Origin: Paramacrobiotus richtersi
Lineage: Eukaryota > Tardigrada > Eutardigrada > Parachela > Macrobiotidae
NCBI GenBank assembly: GCA_034698045.1
Contig: JAQGAU010000184.1
Location: 1 to 35,646, forward strand
DNA length: 35,646 nt
Direction of reading: 5' to 3'
This document shows, piece after piece, positions 21,241 to 32,700 of this stretch. The notes beneath the pieces were generated by a model, which had not been told where the DNA came from, made no database searches, and was given only the letters and a program-made list of their open reading frames with translations. How positions within the stretch are numbered: position 1 is the stretch's first letter; each line of letters starts with the position of its first letter. Both the position numbers and the translations under genes were made by a program.

Positions 21241-21495
21241 TTTAATTATTAAAAGAACACTGGTTCGTACACAGAAAATACGTTGGCCAAAATTATATTG
21301 TATTTACGTGATTTCGCGAAACGTCAGATTTACAGATTTTTTACGTCTATCACGTCGCAAATGTTGTGCGTGTGCGCTATAGTGCTGTTGCCACACGGAA
21401 CGCACAGTTTCGATTTGACTACGGCGATAGAGGCAGGCAGAGTTGTTCAACAGACAGACAGACTCGCGCGTACATAAAGGTGTACGTTAATATAA

Positions 21496-21550
21496 CCACC
21501 ACAGAGTGACAGACACCACGCTTGCTGCGTGACTCACACCTCTGTTGTGG
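21496..21550. other. Imperfect stem-loop upstream of the six-exon gene
   Basis: CCACCACAGAG (21496-21506) can pair with CTCTGTTGTGG (21540-21550), and inside it CACGC (21517-21521) with GCGTG (21527-21531) around a TTGCT loop. The stretch between the two stems does not pair well. It lies about 410 bp before the ATG at 21959; a role is not shown. Confidence 0.3.
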
Positions 21551-21958
21551 GCTGATTAACCCGCCCTTCAGATTAAGCCCACGCCTTCCGCAACCAATCG
21601 CAAACCTTAAAACGAGCGGCTTCTCTCGTGTTCAACAATGATAACGCACGTGTTCCTTTGTTAGCCTTTGCCACACACGCCTCAAGTGACCAAGCCATGC
21701 GCTGACGAATTGGCTTAGAAATTTCAGCTGATCAGCGCACATGTGAACACTTGCACAGAATCAGTTGATGTGCAGAATACAACTGACGCTGCATTTCTGA
21801 AAGTCTGGGATAGTTGTTTGGATAAATTGTACTTTGATTGGTTCCACATCAGTCCTAACCGATCCCCGCAGGTTTCGTGTTCTAGTCGTTATCGCCGTCT
21901 ACTTTATTTCCAGCAAGTGTTATTTTGTTCCTGAGTATCTGGCACGTACCTGTCATCA

Positions 21959-24902
21959 ATGGATTCAGCCAGGAAAACGACTGGTACCACGTTCAAGACC
22001 GCAGAAAAAGTGCGACCTCCACCAGTGACCGCTGCCGCCTGCCCTTCCTCCAGCCTTCCGAGTACAGCCATCCCTGGCATTAATGATGCACTCTCTTCCC
22101 TCCTGTCCACGGTTGCCAAGGTAAGGATCGCTGACAAATGAGATATCACTAGAGGCAGGGTATACTAGTAAACATGGCAGTGACAACGGTCCCCTACCGT
22201 CGCGGTATCAGCAAGCAATATCAACGAGTTTCTGGCAGTACGCTTTCTATCGTCAATGTTATATGCAGTTAAAGTTGAGTTAACTGAAGATAAGTACTGT
22301 TACAGTACATAGTAAGGAAAAAAGGATCGTTATTAGGACTGGTATCGCTTGATAATGAGTGAGTAAGTAATTGAATTTCGAGGTGGGCAAAGACTGCAGT
22401 CTTAGAGTAACATCCGTCGAGAGTGATGGTGTTATATAACGTCGGACGTATACTGGTCGGTTGCCAGCGTATGCTAGCGATTCCTCTGTGCTTCGAAGTA
22501 CTAGTTTTCCAAGGTTCCAGCCTTTAATTATACCGCCAATGTGTAAACGTTAGTCTATCCTGGCAGGTTGCGGAGAATACGGATCTGAACAGCGAATTGA
22601 TCCACGATGTAAAAGCAAATGCCCTGCGGTTAAAGGGAGCATTCGTAAAGCGGTTTTTCGAACTTGATGAATCGGCCCTCATGAAGGAGCTGAAGGATAT
22701 TGAACAAAGTATGGGAATCCGTCTACGCGAGCGCTCTGAAGAAGCGCAGAAAGCGGTCGGCATTACCAAATTTGCTGTAAAGGATATACAGGTGTGTACA
22801 TCCACTGTTGATGCTTTTGTAAAGCAGATATTTCTGTTATAACCTTCAAAGACGACTCATATTCGAGATCTAATAAAATTAAGGTGTTCGATAATAAGTT
22901 GTTAACAGCATACGCTTGATACGGAAAGCAAGGACCTTACTATAGCTGTGTCTGTTGTGTTTGCAGCTAAGTGTTGAGAAGGCAGTTCATCAACTGACCC
23001 CGACTTGTGCAAAGTTGGCTCGCCTGAAGGCGGAACAAGACGTTGACATCAACAGAGCGGCGTGGATACGCCAAAAGCTGGCAACTAACAAAAATACCAA
23101 GACCTTGCAATCTGCGGCAATAGAATATGAAGCCCGTAACACCTTCACCTCCACCCCACAGGATGCAAAGGAAAAATTCGCCAGTAACCGAATGAAAGTC
23201 ATTGAATTAGTAAGTGCTTTAGTAAGCTCGTTCAGATGTCAGTCGAAACCCGACAGCGGTGCTATTTTATACATTTATTGTTATTTGCAAGGAATGTAGA
23301 GTTAGTTTTGATTGTTGCGATGTTTTTGTGTAGTTTTGGCTTTGAAATTTACCGTTCCTGTGCGAACGTAAACGCGCGAATAGTTGGTATCATTAACGTT
23401 TGATCACACAATAAAATAGTTTCATTGCAGCCGCCGGGAACTTTTAAAGAATGGACTACCGGTCCCTTGAAAATGGATAAGGATACTGCGAAAGATTGGG
23501 TGGAGCTGGCCGGGAAGGAATTCTTGACCATTTTTGAACAGCATGTTGTTCCCCTGGAGGTAAGAGCTGCAGTAGGATTATATGCATTGGTGTCTTACGT
23601 TACGCTGTGTACAGGAGCGCTCTAGCAATCTTGGCGTTTGGAGCTCGTCAGATGACGGCAAGATTTCCACTCAAGCGATGATGGACAAGCATCTTCTGAA
23701 ATTCACTGAAACGAATCGGCAGGCTCTCCTAACGTTGCTTGGTGCTCACGCTGATGCACTGGATTATTTCGAAAGTGAAGTCAAAAATCCGAGGCAGAAA
23801 AGCATCGTTAAACACCATCGAGAAGGAGGCATCAGCACAAAAGCGGGGAGTGATCAATTTGCGCATGTCTACGTGGCGATTATTAAGTGCCTTTTTGTGA
23901 TGGTAAGGCATCTGTTGCATCTTTCAATCGAACTGGTTGTTATTGTTTACGTAACCGCACATAAACCGCGAGTTTCAAGTGGTGGCATCAATTCATCGTT
24001 TGTACCAAAGTATTACAGAAATTATAACTAGCCATGTGCGTCTCCGTAAACCTTCAAACTGTTTTCCAACTCTGCTGTTTCAGTTGACCCTGGAAGGAGT
24101 GTCGGGTGTGACTACTGCGCACAACGATGAGCACGATCACTTCGAAATTCCGGAGTCCCACTGGACCCTGGATTCCGCCGTAGCGACAATTTCTTCTAGA
24201 GTGGAGATGATTTTGAAGAAGTTCTGCAGTATAGAGCAGATCCCAGCCGAAGCTAGCGCCGCACCCAACACCGCCGCGCCCATCTCCGTTGCGCCGATCT
24301 CCGTTGCGCCGATCTCCGTTGCGCCGATCTCCGTCGCACCGATCTCCATCGCACCCATCTCCATCGCACCCATCTCCGTCGCACCCATCTCCGTCGCACC
24401 CATCTCCGTCGCACCCATCTCCGTCGCGCCCATGTGCGTAGCATCTGCAGAATCTAAAGCAACGAGTTCAGGCGCACCTGTCCAACGCGAGAAGACGTCT
24501 GCGCAAGGCGGTATGGATCAGGGCGAGACGAATGACCAACCTGTTGCTTCAAATCATGCTGATTTACACCAGAGCCGTGGCACTTACCCAACCAGCGGAA
24601 TCCCGTCCACGAGTACGAAGGGTCCAAGAAGCGCCACTGTACCGCTGCTGACCGCCGCACCCAAAGCAGCCGAAGCCCCTGTCAGCATGGCTCCAGGCCG
24701 GCCCCGTAAACTAGTGTCGGACACCGTGTCCACACCGTCGTCATCAGAAGCCCCTGTCAGCATGGCTGTAGGCCGAACCCGGAAACAGGTAGCGGACACC
24801 GTGTCCACTCCGCAGCCGTCAAAGCGCCCCCTCGCTCCTCCGCGCACGGAGGTAAAGGAAACTCTTCGCAGTAAGCGCAATCAGCATGGATCCGGCGTGT
24901 AA
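21959..24902 (+). CDS. Six-exon gene, 621 aa, APISV repeats and AT-hook-like tail; no known family
   Basis: Exons 21959-22120, 22567-22791, 22967-23209, 23431-23559, 23615-23902 and 24084-24902 (stop). All five introns (446, 175, 221, 55 and 181 bp) are GT-AG and phase 0, and every exon length is a multiple of three. The joined frame is open throughout, so the gene looks intact. Residues 1-54 are Ser/Thr/Pro/Ala-rich. About 55-390 look largely helical and charged, without signal peptide or membrane segment. About 413-467 are eleven five-residue repeats (mostly APISV). The tail holds a duplicated 25-residue unit with GRPRK and GRTRK, resembling AT-hooks, and ends basic (LRSKRNQHGSGV). I do not recognise a family. 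The basic, AT-hook-like tail suggests a nuclear or DNA-associated role, which is inference only. The start is the first ATG in frame; no promoter motif was identified. Confidence 0.8.
24276..24440 (+). repeat. Coding minisatellite: 11 x 15 bp (APISV)
   Basis: Eleven in-frame 15-bp units. Ten encode APISV or APISI; the last has drifted to APMCV. Units differ mainly at third positions (GCG/GCA, CCC/CCG, GTT/GTC), and neighbouring units share variants, as expected from unequal exchange. The strand-opposite frame (24137-24433) is open only because of the repeat. Confidence 0.9.
24672..24821 (+). repeat. Duplicated 75-bp coding unit with AT-hook-like core
   Basis: Two tandem 25-codon units, each beginning EAPVSMA, then PGRPRKLVSDTVSTP in the first and VGRTRKQVADTVSTP in the second. 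The first keeps the GRP core of an AT-hook; the second has Thr in place of Pro and is probably weaker. Confidence 0.85.
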
Positions 24903-25973
24903 TTTTTGGCACTGAAATTGATCACTTTAAGTTACTGGCAGGCTTGTCAGTCGTGGTTTACCATGACTCGTCCGTGTTGTTCTGGTATTGTGTCTGTTTC
25001 CTGATTTGTTGGCATGCTCCCATTACTGTCGTGAGCCACTACTGTCCTCACTTAGGCGTCGTATTTTCATCTTTTTTAGATTCTCATTTTTTGAACATTT
25101 TAATTGATGGAACAGCGTTATATTGTGTATAGGATTTTCACGGTAGAACTAACACCTGTAATGTTTGTCGATGAGGCAATTTACTATAAATTATAATCCA
25201 TGTGTGAACTTGGTGGGATATGATTTCCTGTGAATCGCGGATTTAGTGCGAGTTTGGCAATATTAGTAATGGTACATCATGATTTAATCTTATGCAGAAA
25301 TATATGGAAGAGTGAAGTTAGCATTATAATAATGGTATCATTTTCTATGCGTACTGATACCAAACATGATACATACGCTGTACCGTGGTCCTGCAAGGTT
25401 ACAAAAAACAGGAACAGCCTTATCACAAGATGACCACGCATAGGTACTTATCATTACACCACCAACCAACAACGTTTCCTTCTGATTAGCAGTGAAAGGC
25501 TAATATAATTAGCAGTACGAGTATCATTACACTACACCAAAGACGCCTGAGGCCACAGCCCATCATCCCGTTAAGCTAACGGAAGCGGCACATTATGTGA
25601 AAAATGACCACGATTTGGAGAACTATGTGAAACGGAACCGCAAAACCGTCTGTTGTTACCTGACAGTTATTACGGCACATCAGAACGCACGCAGGGAAAC
25701 AGGAATTCTGATCAACCTTTTTGACCCCAGATCATGATCGGATCAAGCCAGTCTACACCAGAATAAACTAGCTCGCATATGTAAGTTCATATTTCATCGT
25801 TATCTGTCTTGTAATCTCTTTTATGCTGTGTTGCATATATATAGACCGAATCCCATTCTCCTATTACCGTAACCTGATTTTTTTTTGCAAGACTTAACGA
25901 AATGAAAATGTTTTATATCTGCCAGATAAAACGTGCGTTTTATTACGTGTACATGTTGTACTTTCTGCAACAG
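24903..25973. other. 3' flank and intergenic stretch
   Basis: No gene supported. A TATATATAG string near 25837-25846 lies about 130 bp before the exon at 25974 and could be a TATA box for it. The 5' exon of that gene should lie in or before this stretch but was not identified. Confidence 0.4.
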
Positions 25974-26308
25974 CCGTCAGAAAGACATGCAAGAAAACTA
26001 CCTTGGTTTATGAAGCCGAGGAAGTCGAAGAACTAAGGCCGTACATGAAGGCATCAAATCCAGCCTATTCTAAACCAGCAAAGCCCACCGCATACCAAAT
26101 GGAAGAATACCAAGAACCGACCTACAAGTCGCAAAAAAAGAATTCCAGACCAGTGTACAAACAACCGGAGGACGAAGAGCTATATACCAAGGCATACCCA
26201 AAAGCTGTTGCTTACGTAACAAGTGTTGCAAAATCAAAAGGTACCCGAGCTAAAACAGCCTGCGGCGGCGCCGTAAAGAAATGCAGAAGATGCTTCCTAA
26301 ACGCATAA
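25974..26308 (+). CDS. Terminal exon of a Tyr/Lys/Pro-rich protein
   Basis: A good acceptor (CTTTCTGCAACAG) precedes a frame that runs about 110 codons to TAA at 26306-26308. It begins VRKTCKKTTLVYEAEEVEEL and continues with repeated Tyr-Lys-Pro-Glu strings (AYSKPAKPTAYQ, EPTYKSQ, PVYKQPEDEELY). The C-terminus is short and basic with four Cys (from ACGGAVKKC to RRCFLNA). The frame is also open upstream to about 25899 but has no ATG there, so the 5' part must come from another exon. A 41-bp intron (25933-25973) after ATGAAAATG at 25902 would fit phase 1 but is very short. The composition resembles structural secreted or cuticle-like proteins; no family is claimed. Confidence 0.45.
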
Positions 26309-27036
26309 GCCTCCTTCTTTAATTGCGGAAGTTATTGCGTATGTTCCCAAGAGAAGATCATATAAATAAGGACAATCAATTTAGTGGTGCAAAAGAAACA
26401 GCATTAAATTTCGAATTATACGTAAAGCAATAATGTGAGCTGATTGCAAATTGGATCACTTACTGGTATTGCAGAACAATACATCAAGACCTTAATTTTC
26501 TTGAAGTTAAAGGAATTGGGAAGCCATTAATCAAATGCAGCGCTTGGGTGCGGGGTTTTTTTAATAAAGCTATGCTTTTATTGCAAAAACTCGCAGAAAA
26601 CGAAGCAAAAGGAAAACAACAACAACAACGCTTTACTCCTACGACAGTTATTACTGGCAAATAATATTTGATAATTTTGATTTTACATCGGAATGCTCTG
26701 TGTCTACTCTTATGTTTTCCGTTATCGCCCGATCTCACTTAGCTCAGCCCCCACCCGCCCGCAGTTGGCTGTCAGTTCGAAAATGAACCGAAACGAATTA
26801 CTGGAAGCACGAGTCATTTATTTGCCAAAAATTACAATTCATTGAGAAGTCGTTTATCCAGTAGAAATCTAAGTCTGTGCTTTTGCCATAATTTGGGACT
26901 TTACTGCACAAGGTTTCTCCACTTGTAATCCGTCAAAACGAAGTTGACGCGGACCGTCACCTGGATCTACTGCCAATGGAACGAGATTTCCCTGCCAACG
27001 TGTAGATTCACAAGTCATATTCACTGGGTTCCTGCC
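26309..27036. other. Stretch with no gene supported
   Basis: Non-coding by inspection. ATATAAATAAGG at about 26360 could serve as a weak poly(A) signal for the exon ending at 26308. No repeats linked to the rest of the window. Confidence 0.4.
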
Positions 27037-27750
27037 ATGGCCATGTCTGGAGACGTTTCAGGAGTAATCTTCCATGAGCAAGCCGTGTCCGTCCGGGGAC
27101 GCGACGGTTTGTTCCACTACGAATGGCTGATTCGCAAGGAAGAGGCCGGATTTCTGCTCGATTTCGTGTGCGGGCCGAAGCGCATGCAGATCGTTCCTGT
27201 TGGTATGGTTTTCCGTCCGGAAGGGGTATTCAGTGCATGGTACGACGCTGACTATTACAACGAATCGAGGTGTTGCTGCCGGCGCAGTTGAACGAGCCGC
27301 GGAAGTGGCATCCAGGGACGCTGATTTTCGGAAGGGATTTTTCGGCCACGCAGTCTCTCACTACCGATCACACGCACAACTGCGATCATCGTTCCCGGCC
27401 AACAGATTCTACGACGAGCAGACAAATCACAACTGCAGCCGTCGTTGATCCGCAGCACCGATGCTGTGAACGTACTGGTGCATTATCCGCTGCCACTGGA
27501 ATCGTGCTTCGGCCAAATACCGTTCCCATATTGGCTGATATTCAGGAATGCTTGTGACCATGATGCGTCGCGTGTGCTCATTATGGAATGATACTGTATT
27601 GGCCGTATCGGGATCGATGGTCAGTCTGGAGTGTCTGTACAATGCGCCTCTGCACTGTTACAACCTGTGGACGGCAAACACCAAAATCCTTGTTCTGACA
27701 GATGAAGATGGCCTGATCCCGGGTTATTATGGCGGCGTATCTTGAGCGAA
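27037..27750 (+). pseudogene. Decayed gene, module 1 (Tudor-like module, then F-box-like relic)
   Basis: From ATG 27037 the frame reads MAMSGDVSGVIFHEQAVSVR, then DGLFHYEWLIRKEEAGFLLDF and QIVPVGMVF, a beta-rich module repeated at 28.3 kb. At about 27267 the homology jumps frame to EVLLPAQLNEPRKWHPGTL, which matches VVLRLQPHDPWKWYPGKI in the second module, so there is at least one frameshift. Further on, in other frames, are YPLPLESCFGQ and RRVCSLWNDTVL, reminiscent of an F-box (LP.E.L ... R.VC..WN). The pattern V-x-V-R-G-x-DGL-Y-x-R-V resembles Tudor-like folds, without proof. From memory it resembles a large tardigrade protein family. Clearly broken in frame. Confidence 0.5.
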
Positions 27751-28640
27751 TCAAAGAGGAGTAGGGATACCCTCGGTTCGTCACTGTTGGACTGCGCGGA
27801 GTTAGCATCGTTAAGGATGATTCCTTGCTTTTCTGCACAGAAATCGGGTACCTCCCTCTGAAATGCTCTTGCTTCCTTTGCGTCGACGTGCCGTTTTATC
27901 AAGTTGGTCGATCCTGAGCTGGAATGCTGGACTTCAGACTACGAAGATCTGCAGTATAAATTACGCGTAGCGAACCAGTCGATTAATGTCAGTGAAACAG
28001 GGTTTTCTGACCGATTCCGTACTTTGTTCTCTGTCCACTACAACACCGAGATCCAGAAGGACGTACCGGAGTTTTCCATGATCGAACAAAGTGCAGGTTC
28101 TATTCGGAGTGTGCAGGTAAGATTAAGAGCCGAGAGACATTTGTACGATTTGTTATGGACGTCAGCCGTGGCGATCGTGAATAACTTCTTGCTTACTTAT
28201 TTTTCTGGCGATCCGATCACAACCATCTCCTTTGCAGGCCGTCGACCGTGTCAGTGATCGTCAGGTGGGCTTCAATATAAAGCACTCGGGAATGCCGTTC
28301 CCTCCTCCCACGACCACAGGAAGCGAGGTTGCGATCCGCGGGGATGACGGACTGCTGCAGTACGGACGGGTAGTGGCCAAGGAATCCAACGGCCTCCTCG
28401 TTGACTATTTCGACGCGAAGTCGCTTATCTTCGTGCCATTTTGGGGAGATCTATAGATCTATATCTTCCCGCATAACAAAGATCTGAAGAAGCTTGTGGT
28501 AAATGAACCCGTGAAAGTGGTACTACGACTGCAACCCCACGACCCGTGGAAATGGTACCCGGGAAAGATTTGTGCCCTTACAGGCAGTTCTTTTCAGTAT
28601 CTTGATCCTCAGTAGGATTTGTCAAGGTATCGGTAGCGAC
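27740..28640 (+). pseudogene. Decayed gene, module 2, with one intron
   Basis: The first part, about 27735-27905, reads AAYLERIKEE, stop, then GYPRFVTVGLRGVSIVKDDS and CVDVPFYQV. A frame slip near 27905 leads into VDPELECWTSDYEDL, RVANQSINVSETGF and EIQKDVPEFSMIEQSAGSIR, which end at a phase-0 donor (GTAAGA at 28117). The acceptor CTTTGCAG leads into exon 28239: AVDRVSDRQVGF, then EVAIRGDDGLLQYGRVVAKE, NGLLVDYFDAKS and IFVPF. Homology continues through in-frame TAG stops at about 28454 (before IYIFPHNKDLKKLVV) and about 28613. With two or more stops and a slip it is a pseudogene. It shares the module with 27037-27330, so the two are tandem copies or tandem modules. Confidence 0.5.
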
Positions 28641-28889
28641 GGGTATTACAGTCACGGCGGTTGCAACTTCTCGACAAATTCGGCTTTCTGATTCCGCAAA
28701 ACTGGAGACACATCCGCGTCTGGTGAAAACCGGAAATGGCGTTCGGGCTGCATTGCATAGACGGCTGGGTTGGGAAACGAATATTAACGATCTGTCGTAT
28801 AATACAATCGTCGTCTACTGGAACAAGTGATGAGCTGTCCCGCGATCACGGTGTGTCACAAGATACGATTAGTGTGCAAGCTGTGGAAC

Positions 28890-29213
28890 TAAGTGGCTAC
28901 AACTACCAGTCTTACTGCCACCACCATTGATCTGCGGAAGGACATACACAGCATTATGACATGTCTGAGCAACGCGTGGAGCAAAGACATCACCACCGTC
29001 GTAATCAAGGATAAGCACCGCGATGCTTGGCCTAGATGTCATCTACTGCATCGTCTTGTACTGCAGAACGGAGGCGGCCCACTGAAGACCTTGGTGCTTC
29101 GAGGGTTCAACGATCTCCCACTCTCCTACACAGTTGGGACCAGCATTAGCGATGAATTGCAGTTCTTAGCGTCTTTCTACCAGTGCTTAGTTTTCTGGAA
29201 CGCTCAATTTTGA
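28890..29213 (+). pseudogene. LRR/F-box-like 3' remnant of the same family
   Basis: An open frame with TIDLRKDIHSIMTCLSNAWS, then DAWPRCHLLHRLVLQNGG and GPLKTLVLRGFNDLPL. Leu spacing resembles leucine-rich segments of F-box proteins. It lies downstream of module 2 on the same strand and may be its 3' end. No start or splice site could be fixed. Confidence 0.3.
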
Positions 29214-32149
29214 CTCCAGGGAAACTCAGAAGATCACACTTTGTTTTGCGAAGCAGGTGCTATGGTGTCGATCCAGTCAGGACGGATATTAGGTCGAATT
29301 ACTGATAACTGTGTTGCAGTTCCATAACATAACATGTTATTCGATAATCCGATGTTTTATCAGCAAATACTCAAAATAATTGTTTTTTAATCAATACATT
29401 ACATTGTAACATAATGCTTGCCGAAAATTTAGTACAAGACTAAATTTCACCGCAAAGTGTACAGCAACATACGTTGGTATATGTTTCAGTGTTTGCACAC
29501 AGCCCACTTTAGTCGATATATCACTGTGATGCTGTACGAAGTTCCCATGGAATTAAAACGTAAAGAGCAGTCGATTATCCGTTCACCGATGCCTTGATTC
29601 AAATCACGGATGATGATGCACAAACTCAAGTTAGCACCAATTGTTTTTCTTGAATATCCGCCTAGTACGAAGGATTCAGATAAGGTCCTCCATTGACCCT
29701 ACCACATGGTTCTCCATTCTCACGAAGAACTTCACAGCCATTTAGAAGAGTAATTATTAATTTTAATGAGTGCACATGCACAGAATCTCGTGCCAAACAT
29801 GTCATTCGTGTGTCAAATGGCCGTAACTTGCTAACTACATTCGGCCACGAACGATGCATATCCAGGAATATGAGACCTGTTAGAATGCTTGCTGATGTTG
29901 GTGATGCAGTTGCATTCCGTGTAGGCAGACTCATCCGTCCGCTTCATGGATTCTTTCGAAGAATGGCACAGGATGTGGACACACAAAGGTAAGCGTTTGC
30001 AAAACCGAATCAGCTTGATTACTTTCGTCATTAGAAATTTACGTACACCGGCCATGAAACTGCGAGTAATATGGAAACGTTCCGCTCCAGAAAATACCGC
30101 CGGGTGTTCTTTGACGAGACTGGAAAGCTGGTGAGCAGTGAATCCGTCTGCAATGGAAAAGGAATAATATCGAAACGTTCTTTTGTTTTCCATTCGTGAG
30201 ATATTCATATCGTACAAAAACCATCTGCATGTCCTACAGATTATATACAGTAGTTGTATGGTAGTTATCTTGCTGCTACTACAAAATCCTGCATCAGGTA
30301 AGGACTGATAACTTTCCGCAGTCTTGTGCAATTCGAGATTAAGTGCGTGACCCAATTAACGTTTGACGTTATTGATTTGTAACAATAAGCACATGGGAAC
30401 TTTTCTCGGGGCGACCAGAGCTAACATTAGAAAGGAGAAAGGAATTACGGCTTCGCGAGCGCTCAGCATAAGGTAGCATAAAGCAAACACACAACGTAAA
30501 CATTAGCTCACTGAATGAGATACACCCACATAAATTTTTCTTCATCAGTTACAATGACGGAAATAAAAAGCACAATGTGTGAAAAAATAAATCCATTTCA
30601 TATACTGTACAGTATAGCAACCAGCATGTTTCCGTAAGATCCCGATCATGTCACATTTCAAGCTTTCTCGCCGTTTCGTAAGAGCTTACAGAACATACTA
30701 GATGCTTGAATAAACAGCTGTTATGAAAAGCTGATGCTATAAAACGTTTGGGATTAGACAAATTTCCAAGACAGTGCCAAGTATATATCTACTGCAGCTG
30801 CATACAGTCTTCCGTTCGATCCAAACGCGGGTTCTTCAGTTCCATTGTGAAATCTCGCACAAATCCATCAAGACACGATTATGTATAATATGTATGTCAG
30901 TACTAAATAATATGTAAATAAGGCTGCATAAAATTACTGTCGTTACATTTCGTTGATGTGCTATATACACTGAACATACACAGCTGGGTCAGAAAAACTG
31001 ATACCGATATGCGTCAACATAATTCTGTAATAATGAATGTATTGGACCTCTAGGACTAACTTCTGTGCATATGGAGGAGCTTCAAAATGCTAAAATGCTG
31101 AGTTCCGCTTAGCGGTAACATTTTTCATAGATGGGGGTTTCATTGTTGCGCTGGTTATGATGCAAAATAGTTGGGCATATCGAAAATGCTACTGCGAATT
31201 TTGCCAGAAGTCCCTTATCTTGTTAAACACGCTCGAGGCGTCTTTGCATTATATATACCAATCTGTGTGCTGGGGAATTCGGATCTGTGGATTTATCTTA
31301 CAGCAGAGTTACGAGATGCTAGAGATTATTTCTCAGCATAGCTTACTGAAAAACAATTTAGAGTTTAGACAGCTGAAGTATTTTTGCATAGGCTAGGCGT
31401 TATCGAATTTCTCCTGATTGCCGCAATTGAAAGGTGGTATGTTCAGAGTACATGATACATATGGCTGTTCTTGTACCACTCTTTATCAGTCAGGATGTGC
31501 AAAGCCTTTCAAGAGTAATTGTCATTTTGACGAGTCTGTTGCGCTACAGCAACTACGGGGCATAAAACTGATATGCAAGATTTTAATTGGTCCGTTCTGC
31601 ACGATTTACGCTGTCCGCAGAAGTGTGACATTTTTCAGACACGTGGTCACGTTCGGCGACGACATTTGCATCGCATCCTATGAACCAACATGTATGAACG
31701 CTTCGGATGCCTTTCAATTGGAGCTTACTAGATGATTATAATGATTTTCACACTGACTCAATAAATGTTATAAATAGTCTTACGAGTCAAGGGCTATATT
31801 GCCGTAACAAAATGTGATTCCTCGAGACTGCAACGCGGTACACTTGCATTTGTTTGTCGTTAGCAGGTATACAATAATTCTAAACACTGTTGCAGTTTTT
31901 ATGGAACACTGGCCGGTACACCATCATCCAGAAATTGAGTAATTCAGTTTTCAGCGCATTACGATGGACCGTGCCTTTGTTTTCCCGCCGACCAACATTG
32001 ACCAGCGATCAACCTGAATCACTAGTGTTTTTGCTTTTGTCAATACTCTTGCAGTTTATACTGCTTAGTCACCGCTTGAAAACCATTGTGAATATATTCT
32101 GTACTGCTAAACACTGAATTTTATACTTACTTCGGCTACAATCCAGTTG
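29214..32149. other. Long stretch without a supported gene
   Basis: Frames at 29693-29992 (plus) and 29831-30355 (minus) overlap, and neither shows a known motif. The segment 30047-30180 in one plus frame reads GHETASNMETFRSRKYRRVF and continues DETGKLVSS after a TTAG acceptor; it could be a single exon, but no partner exon was found. 30.4-32.1 kb is AT-rich and unremarkable; the Cys-containing frame at 31418-31735 has no family pattern. Confidence 0.4.
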
Positions 32150-32169
32150 AATAATCGCCGTTTCTCTAC

Positions 32170-32700
32170 CTTTCGAAAATTATTATATAACAACAACCTT
32201 ATTTAACCTGGTCCTGCTATATCAGAAGCATTTCTGGTATAAGTCGAAGACAGCATTTCAGTAAACAATAGAATTTTTAACAGCTTTAGTTATTCTTTTC
32301 TGCTGCTAGTTAGAAGAAGAAAACGTTCGTGTACGAACTAATTCAAAATCGACATTCAGCACCGTATAAGCAGCATGAGCAGCGCAGACTTGGCAGGCTT
32401 ATAATTACATGGCTTAGTCATGTTCTACCGTGAAAACGTTCTAACGAATAAACCCTTTCGGAGCTACATTACCGGTTCAGAACGGATAATTACTGTATAA
32501 CGCAGAACACGACCGGTTCAACACAGGTCGTGGGTCTGTTCGCGTGTGGTTACCGCGAACAACAAATTTCCAGTAATAAGAAATATACGGTAGACGTATG
32601 AACAAACAGGTCGAAATAACAAAGCTGTCGTGCTCATAACATCCCGCAGGGAACAAAATTGATTGAATAGAATCTGATTAAGCTAGCTTCAGCATAAACC
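32170..32700 (-). pseudogene. Third relic of the Ly6 gene: upstream region and first exon
   Basis: About 32270-32700 aligns with 4040-4455 upstream of the intact Ly6 gene. Shared strings include GAGCAGCGCAGACTTGGCAG/GCAGCGCAGACTTGGCAGGC, TTACCGGTTCA(A/G)AACGG, GGGTCTRTTCGCGTG and CCGCAGGGAA. The exon 1 equivalent starts at ATG 32231-32229 and shares TCTGATATAG with the intact copy, but here the frame hits TAG at codon 5. The downstream exons were not found in 31.4-32.17 kb. It is a truncated, dead copy that retains the putative promoter block. Confidence 0.6.

Noticed and set aside
24137-24433. Minus-strand frames of EMGAT-type and RRWVR-type repeats
   Set aside because: They are the antisense reading of the 15-bp coding minisatellite of the gene at 21959-24902.
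29831-30355. 174-aa minus-strand frame
   Set aside because: Long but overlaps an equally open plus-strand frame, has no domain, no signal and no splice-supported structure.
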